A stretch of DNA of 64,000 nt from Euptelea pleiosperma (lineage: Eukaryota > Streptophyta > Magnoliopsida > Ranunculales > Eupteleaceae): positions 19,656,248-19,720,247 of the forward strand of contig CM068551.1 of NCBI GenBank assembly GCA_035048495.1, read 5' to 3'. This document shows positions 57,840-64,000 of the stretch, in pieces. The notes below the pieces were generated by a model that saw only the letters and a list, made by a program, of their open reading frames with translations, was not told the origin of the DNA and searched no databases. Position numbers and translations under genes: made by a program. How positions within the stretch are numbered: position 1 is the stretch's first letter; each line of letters begins with the position of its first letter.

Positions 57840-58560
57840 TTTTGTGTGTGAAACTGCGTCCGTTGACCCTTTTATTATTAAGGAGATGTTAAGCAAGATT
57901 GTCTCGCAATGGAGCTCAAGTTTAGCTCTAAAATAGATATTTAAAAAAAATGTAGGGACTCTCTTCAAGGTTGGGGCAATTTTTTTAATTTTAGTAATTA
58001 CTAGATTTTTTTTTTGTAAGCACTACTAGAATGTTTTCAATTTATATGGATAAATGGCATGAGAAGTAATTAAGTTGTATAGACAATTTGTACACGTGCG
58101 CGTCTCATTTAAAAGTATTATACAATAGACCTCACCCACCCATTTGATGTATGTGTTTTTATTTCCTTTAATAAAACAAATAAAAAAATTTAGACGATCA
58201 AAGTATAAGCAAATTGTAATTTTAGTAAAGATGTGATTTGAGACAATAGTTATAATTGATGGATAAAAATTGCCTTAAAACAACTACCTACAATATCCAA
58301 GTTTGATTATCTGCTTAACAAACGAAAAAAGTGAGATTAAAGAGGATTTGTCCATGAATGACTAAGAAGATGTGGGCTTTCAGAGCTTTATATATATTAT
58401 TGACTCATATTAATCAAACTAAAGAGAGAATTTTATAATACACCGATACAATGGATTATGATTTTATAGGGTGAAGCGTTGAAAATTTTTAAGAAACAAG
58501 GTTGTGGGTACATAAAATGGTAAAATATTAATGTATTGGACACATCTAAAGCGCGCACTA
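57840..58560. other. Unassigned AT-rich intergenic sequence
   Basis: No gene, repeat family or strong structure recognised. Confidence 0.5.
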
Positions 58561-58564
58561 AATC

Positions 58565-59020
58565 ATTCATCATCCCCAGATCCCTGGAGACCCTCTTAGA
58601 TGGACATGTGGTGGAGGGGAGAGCCTATAAAATGAAGAATTTGCAAATGGAAAGGGGATCCTTTTTGTGAGGTCGAGCCATAGAGAGAGCCCTAGAAAGA
58701 GGGAAGTTAGAGAGAGAAAGAGGAAAAAGATATGTGAAGAGAGGCTGCCAAGTGAAGCTTCTGTTCTTTAATGCATGATTTGTTAATGAAAGGTCGGCCG
58801 TTGATGACCTTTTCCTGTGGTCGTAGTCGTCGGCAAGAGCTCGACGATAAACCACGTAAGTGTCGGTGTAGTTCTTTCAATTATGTTTTATGTGTTATTT
58901 ATCTTGTATTTACTATATATTAATTAATCGTGTATTTTGATGATTGCTTTGTGGTGAGAGGATCAGACATCGGACGTCAATCCCAATTTTATCCTCTACG
59001 AACTTGTGCATAGAACAAGC
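58565..59020 (+). mobile_element. Possible LTR fragment
   Basis: GAGAGCCTATAAAATGAAG at 58620 looks like a U3 TATA box, followed by a GA-rich leader and an ACCACGTAAGTGTC/TTATGTGTTATTTATC stretch that resembles R-U5 of copia-type LTRs. Neither end is defined, so this is tentative. Confidence 0.35.
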
Positions 59021-59024
59021 ATAG

Positions 59025-59400
59025 CAAAGTTAAAGATGTGGAGATGGATGAGTGAAAAGAATATGAAAGTTAATAAAAATAATCACATCAGAGGAATCTA
59101 AGTTAGCCCTAACAAGGGTAATAATAATTGGAATTGTTTAGGTATATATAACAAATAGCAAAAATACCAATGACGATGTATTGGGGAAAATGGGTACTTT
59201 GGTGTTGGTTAAATGCTATGAAAATATGAAAGGAAGGCCAAAAAGGATGTGGATTAATGTAGGTAAAAAAATATTATAAAGAACACACGCTTTAAAAAAA
59301 TATGGATCTGGATAGAACTAAATTAATTAATAGCAAGATACATGTTATCAACTCCAAATGGAAAAATCTATGATACCGATTGCTGTATAAATTTTTTGAT
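59025..59400 (+). mobile_element. LINE reverse transcriptase C-terminal remnant
   Basis: Fragments LKMWRWMSEKNMK and HIRG, then GRPKRMWINVGKK (about 59236-59270) and later RYMLSTPN, follow the order RWMxGxTRxDxIRN...GRPKxTW...R..DP of the common plant LINE RT tail. Several frameshifts and stops. Confidence 0.6.
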
Positions 59401-59439
59401 GCAGAAGTCCCTTAATTTTTTTGCCACATTGTACTCTTT

Positions 59440-59650
59440 TGGGGCCATTGTTCCTCTGAATATTTGGCATACATCTTGGTGGACCCACAAACCAGAAATC
59501 AATGCGATTAGTGATTCCTAGCCATTGTATTGAGAAGCATGTCTGGGGTATCTAATGTTCATTCATTCCATGGTTTGTGTGGAAATGTAGATGCTCATCA
59601 ATCTTTTAGGGTAGGAAGCACGCACCACACCTTGTATTGCCTTCGATTTG
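59440..59650. repeat. F1 fragment
   Basis: AATATTTGGCATACATCTTG and AACCAGAAATCAATGCGATT are F1-like; both ends lost. Confidence 0.45.
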
Positions 59651-59689
59651 AGGTCTTATCAATACTATATTAAATGTAAATTACATTGC

Positions 59690-60537
59690 TGATCATACTC
59701 CACAAAATCAGGTGTGAGTGGCTGAGATCCACCGTCCATTTGGGGGAGAAGATCTCGGCCCTTCTTTGTTGAAATAGATAAGAGGGGGTATAAGTGGGGA
59801 GACAACCACTGTGTTTTGTTATATAGACTAGTAAATGGCCCGTGCCCACGGCACTCTCCGACAAAAGCGTTTGCAAAAATTGGGTGCCTTCGGCACTCAA
59901 ACGGTATAACAGACTGGGGCATTACCTTTTTCCATTATAACGGTTGTTATAACCGATAAACACAGAGGAAAAAATGGAAAAATTTAACAGAAATAACAAA
60001 AAATAATAGTGTTAAAATTCAAATTTTGAATTTCAAATTTTTAATAAATTGAGGTCAAATGAGTGGGAGTAAATGAATAAATTAGGGGGATTGACTGGCT
60101 GAAATCTAATAGTGTACATTAGATGGATGAATTTGATCTCAACCACGCTTTAACTTATAAAGCAGGATAAGATAAGAGAATACAAATGAGTTATTTTACT
60201 ATATGTGTGGGTGGCATGTGCTTGCGGCACTCTCCGACAAAGTGTTTGTCAAAATCGAGTGGGAGTTAATCTCAGCCATTGATAAGCATAGTGGATCTCA
60301 GCCACTCATTATTGAAGTCATATAAGATAAGAGGGGGTATAAGAAAACCAATCACTAGTTATATTGATAGTGGGTGGCTCGTGTCATCGGCACTCCCCGT
60401 CAAAGCATTTGTCAAAATCAAGTGTGAGTGGTTGAGATCCACCGTCCATTTGGGGGATAAAATCTCGGCCCTTCTTTGTTGAAATAGATAAGAAGGGGTA
60501 TAAGTGGGGAGACAAGTTCCCTGTTTTGTTATATAGA
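59690..60537 (-). mobile_element. Second head-to-tail mini-Helitron array
   Basis: At 59826-59831 the 5' end of one unit (GA on plus) abuts the CTAG of the next. A right-hand unit ends TTGTTATATAGA at 60537, followed by T. Shared interior phrases are GAGATCCACCGTCCATTT, ATCTCGGCCCTTCTTTGTTG and CTCTCCGACAAA. One unit carries a foldback fragment with ACGGTATAACAGACTGGGGC (59900-60040), in the same place as in the first array, so the arrays share an ancestor. Confidence 0.72.
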
Positions 60538-60550
60538 TAGTTAATTTTAT

Positions 60551-60910
60551 TTGGCAACGATGGGTATGATAGTTGGAGACTATTATGGCATTATTAGTAC
60601 ATCACTATCATTTTCCTTCACAGCTTTCAACCCCGAAGAGGCCGAAGCTTTTGCCTTTCAAGGAGCGAAGCTAGATCTAGACTTGCAACTCGATCAAGTG
60701 GCATTTGAAGGTGATGTCAAAGCTATTATTGACTACGTGTTGGAGCATTTAGCTACTATTTTGCAGACTTCTATTTCTATACTAAACAATGTAAAAACCT
60801 CCCTAAACCATTTTTTGGATTATTGTTTCAACCACATAGCTTGGGAAAGAAATCGTATAGCCCACATTTTTACACAATGGGTCGGGCGAATGGATATCAC
60901 TAGAACCTAG
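60551..60910 (+). mobile_element. LINE RNase H-like domain remnant (open frame)
   Basis: A 119-codon open frame reads NPEEAEAFAFQGAKL, VAFEGDVKAIID, and ERNRIAHIFTQW in order. These are the E, D and NR-AH motifs of the RVT_3 RNase H domain found at the end of plant LINE polyproteins. The first part of the domain (KLN-DGA) is missing, and no reverse transcriptase precedes it. It begins just 14 bp after the Helitron array. An isolated remnant, not a host gene. Confidence 0.6.
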
Positions 60911-60914
60911 ACGT

Positions 60915-61264
60915 CAAATTTTCCTTAATATTTAGATACACAAATAGTTAGATAACATGCATGAGGTGTTGGGGCTAGATAATAGTTTCCTTTATCTATA
61001 ATATCTTTCCATACTGGAAAAAAAATATATGCTCAATCTTGACCACACATTTTATGCATAATAAGTGGTATTTTCAATGTGAAGAAGAAATATTAAGAAC
61101 TATCACAGGACCTAATTTCGCCATACACAAATATGTGAAGTGTGACCGCTCCAATTCGTTATTTTGAAGGGTCAGATATGTTGACTCATGCTATTCTTAC
61201 TAATATAATGACTAATGGATGTAGGACTTGCATGCAGATGAGTTAAGGGCTAAATTTTGATGAT
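60915..61264. other. Unassigned intergenic sequence
   Basis: No gene. GACTAATGGATGTAGGACTTG at about 61206 belongs to the element described at 61759. Confidence 0.45.
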
Positions 61265-61757
61265 GATATTCTTCTCATCACGCCACGTGCGATGCACATG
61301 CACCTTACACATAGGGATCACTCGTCGTATCGATATTTGGCCCATCCCTAGATGGACCTACATGCAAAAATCAGCCTATTAATGATTTTTAAGGATTTTA
61401 TTGGAGTCATTTTCACGGGTTGATTTTTAATTGTAGATTTTGAGCATTATATGGGTATTCAGATCCAAAGGTTTGAAATCAGTAAACAGGCTTGTATTGG
61501 TTAACCTAGGGATGGGACAAACATCCATGCGGTCAGTGGTCCCTAAGAATGTGTCACATGGCATATATTATTGTCCCTCATCATCATTGATGAGGGATGT
61601 GGGTGTGCTGGACATCCTGCGTCGTACTCCAAGGTTTGTTTTTTCTTTAGAATAGAGGCATTTAATGAGAGAAGGTTTTGCCTTCGAAAGTAGATGTACT
61701 TTTAATTGTGTCACATGTGTACTGGTACTACCGGTTGTTGCTTTTATAATAGTATAG
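61265..61757. repeat. F1-core repeat holding the empty hAT site
   Basis: Collinear with 41680-41702 joined to 43230-43702. GCGATGCACATGCACCTTAC at 61290 is the uninterrupted version of the sequence split by the hAT element. Confidence 0.75.
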
Positions 61758-61758
61758 T

Positions 61759-62038
61759 TGACTAATGGATGTGGGACTTACATGCAGATGAGTTAAGGGC
61801 TAAAATTTGGTGATGATATATATTCTTCTCAGTATGGATATCAACCTCACAAAAAATCAGCCCGGTCCAACAATTTAGCATTGTAAAAAGTGGATTGCAA
61901 ATTGAATTTTTTTGGATCATCCACTTTCACCATTAAATTTAGGTCATATTTGATATGGTTAGAAGTTTTAAAAATTAATGATTTTTTGTGAGGATGACTC
62001 TTAACTCATCTACATGTAGGCCGCACATCCATTAGTCA
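61759..62038. repeat. Foldback MITE with TGACTAATGGATG ends
   Basis: TGACTAATGGATGTGGGAC at the left and CGCACATCCATTAGTCA at the right are inverted, as are GATGAGTTAAG and CTTAACTCATC inside. A fragment of the left end occurs at 61206. Confidence 0.7.
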
Positions 62039-62039
62039 T

Positions 62040-62370
62040 TATTTTAGTAAAAATAACACGAGTCAACGTATCTCAGCACAATCGATATCAATTTCATTCA
62101 AATGAATAAGGGTGGTAAGTAAGACATTTTAGCCATCTCATTGAATGTTCATCTCTTATTAAAAAAAATCAAAAAGTCATTATTTCTGATATAACTCTCA
62201 ACTTCCTTAAATTTACAAACATTACTTCTTTCATGTTTTGAATTTTTTTTATTTTATAGGGGTGCTTTGGTCATTCAATATTTTTTTTTGTCATACAGCA
62301 TTTTAACCTTCAACTTAACTGTAGAAGCATTTACAGAACTCCCATGTGGCACTTGAACTCTATCCCAAAA
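62040..62370. other. Unassigned AT-rich sequence
   Basis: Nothing recognised. Confidence 0.5.
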
Positions 62371-62374
62371 AATT

Positions 62375-62715
62375 CGATGACAGACCCACAGTGTGATCCA
62401 CATGGCACACTATTAGAGGATATTGATCGTATGGATCTTTGGCCCATCCCTAGATGGACTTACATAACAAAAATTGGCCCGATTAGTGATTATTAACCTC
62501 TGAATCCGAATACCATATAATGCTAGATATCCAAGATTGAAAATAAGCCATGAAATAGACTCTAATACAACGGATGTAAATTACTAACCATGATGAATTT
62601 TGGTATGTAGGTCCAACTAGGGATGGGCGAAACATCTATATGGCGGCAAAACATCTATACAGCCAGTGGTCTCTAAGAGTGTGCCATGTGGCTCATAATA
62701 TGGTCCATCAGTGAT
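62375..62715. repeat. F1 foldback MITE, diverged
   Basis: Core ATTGATCGTATGGATCTTTGG with mirror GGGCGAAACATCTATATGG and CCATGTGGCTCAT. Its G-box is mutated (CCACATGG, CCATGTGG). Confidence 0.65.
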
Positions 62716-62967
62716 GGCATCAAAACTCAATGTTTGTAAATAATAATAATTAATATCCTACGTATATGCCCCGCTATTACAAAGTAATGATTACATGGCC
62801 TAAGGTCCAGGACTTGTATGATGGTGTCATTTTTTTCATTGACCAAATAATGCTCAAAACGTTAAATATAAACCATGAAAAAGTCTCTAATACAACGGAT
62901 AAAACATTACTGATTAAGATGAATTTTCGTTTGTAGGTTCACCTAGGGATGGGCCAAACATCCATAA

Positions 62968-63476
62968 GTAGGGGCAGAGCTAGGAGAGGGCTGGGCCAGG
63001 GGCACGTGTCCCCCTCAACTTTGAAAGTACTTAATTTTTTTTTTCTATTGATTCAAATCCTTTAGTGCCCTCCTTTAATTTTAGTTTAGTGCCCCTTCTT
63101 AGAGGATGCTGACCGTATGGATGTTTTGCCAATCCCAAGGTGGACCTAAGAAATCAGCCTGATTAATGATTTCAACCCTTTAGACCTTTGTACCCCAAAT
63201 AATGGCCAATAATGCTCAAAATCAACGGTTAAAAATTAACCCATTAATCAAACCTTTAGACCTTTGTACCCCAAGTAATGGTCAATAATGCTCAAAATCA
63301 ACGGTTAAAAATTAACCCATGAAACGACTCCAATCCAACACTTAGATTGTGTCCATCTAGGGTTGAGCCAAACATCCATACGGTCAGAAAATCTCTAAAA
63401 ATACGCCACAAGGCTCATATTGTGGGCGATTCTACTCAATTGATTGTGTCCCCTTGAACAAAATCCTGGCTCCGCA
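62968..63476. mobile_element. hAT-like element with nested F1
   Basis: GGGGCAGAGCTAGGA at the left and TCCTGGCTCCGC at the right resemble the hAT ends at 41711. Next to them are the shared subterminal stretches GGCACGTGTCCCCCTCAA and TGTCCCCTTGAACAAAATCC. Inside is an F1 core with a 70-bp direct duplication (about 63180-63245 and 63255-63320). No clear target duplication. Confidence 0.55.
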
Positions 63477-63719
63477 GACATACGGCCAATGGTCTCTCAG
63501 AGGTGCCATGTGTAAGGTGCACTCTCCCTTGTCTAAAATTGATGGACATAAAAGAATTTTTCCTATGCCTTCTCTCATGGTAAGAAGAGGACGATTTACT
63601 TTAATATTTAAATAATGGTGTCACTGTGTCAGTCACACGGGACGATTTATTTCGGTATTTGTTGCCTATCAGAAAGTGTTCAATGGGTCTCCATTTTTTT
63701 GTGCTCAAAGAAACGTTTA

Positions 63720-64000
63720 TTAAGACACGTGGCACACTCTTGGAGACCACTGGCTGTACGGATGATCGACCATCCCTACGTGGACCAACGGACAAAAAAG
63801 CAGCTTGATTGATGATTTCTAGCGGTTAGATACTCTTGGAGACCACTGACTGGGCATCCCTAGGTGTACACAAAGACCGAAAATCAGTCTCATTGGTGAT
63901 TTCCGGCCGTTGATCTCCGTACCCCAAATAATGCTCAACGACTTGAAGAGTGTGCCACCTGGCCCATACCATCTTTGGGCGTTTTTTGCTGAAAGATGTC
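63720..64000. repeat. F1-type fragments at the right window edge
   Basis: ACACGTGGCACACTCTTGGA with CTGTACGGATGATCGACC, then TTGGAGACCACTGACTGG, two partial cores in succession. Cut by the window edge. Confidence 0.55.

Overview
This is AT-rich nuclear DNA from a flowering plant. The evidence is intron-rich genes of plant-only type (cellulose synthase-like G, 60S L18a-like), plant promoter motifs (telo-boxes) and a dense layer of plant transposon families (MULE-like and hAT-like MITEs, Helitrons, a TRIM with an initiator-tRNA primer site, LINE RNase H remnants). CSLG genes point to a eudicot or an early-diverging angiosperm rather than a grass; the species cannot be named from the sequence.

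Layout. Three CSLG genes lie in tandem, all on the minus strand. CSLG-A (481-6643) has its last exon beyond the left edge. CSLG-B (16173-21333) is complete, with 8 exons and 723 codons. CSLG-C (33246-40131) has 8 exons but carries a 1-nt deletion in exon 3. B and C are recent sisters and A is more divergent. The intervals between them are almost wholly transposon-derived. Two small housekeeping-type genes face each other tail to tail further right: a 60S ribosomal protein L18a-like membrane protein (46261-47124, plus, 109 aa) and a MYCBP/AMY-1 homologue (47888-55821, minus, 109 aa). I reconstructed both exon by exon. From 56 kb to 64 kb I see only repeats and decayed retroelements. A weakly supported small transcript may exist at 30.8-32.1 kb.

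Repeat layer. Family F1 is a foldback MITE (termini GAGTAAAAC/GTTTTACTC, 9-bp target duplications, so Mutator-like) whose arms carry a palindromic CCACGTGG G-box; there are about 25 full or partial copies. Family F2 is a second foldback MITE (termini GGGTCRGGCT, 9-bp duplication at one copy). Several foldbacks are built from one short word repeated in both orientations (CCGTTATAACGG, GAGTCGACTCGG, CCGAAACCGAAA, GATCGG, GGGCC). Helitrons occur as one 1.3-kb element and as a small family that is single in a MYCBP intron and head-to-tail in two arrays. Other elements are a 1.74-kb TIR element filling a CSLG-A intron, a gene-capturing TIR element carrying a flavin monooxygenase fragment, a hAT element with its empty site elsewhere in the window, a Tourist-like MITE, a TRIM and LINE remnants.

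Biology. CSLG proteins are processive-type GT2 enzymes of endomembranes. Some members of the wider CSLG/M clade transfer glucuronic acid to triterpenoids. CSLG-A keeps every catalytic motif visible. CSLG-B and CSLG-C have both lost the catalytic-base Asp (E-D to E-S) and have QxxKW for QxxRW. That shared loss is the most interesting protein-level signal in the window.
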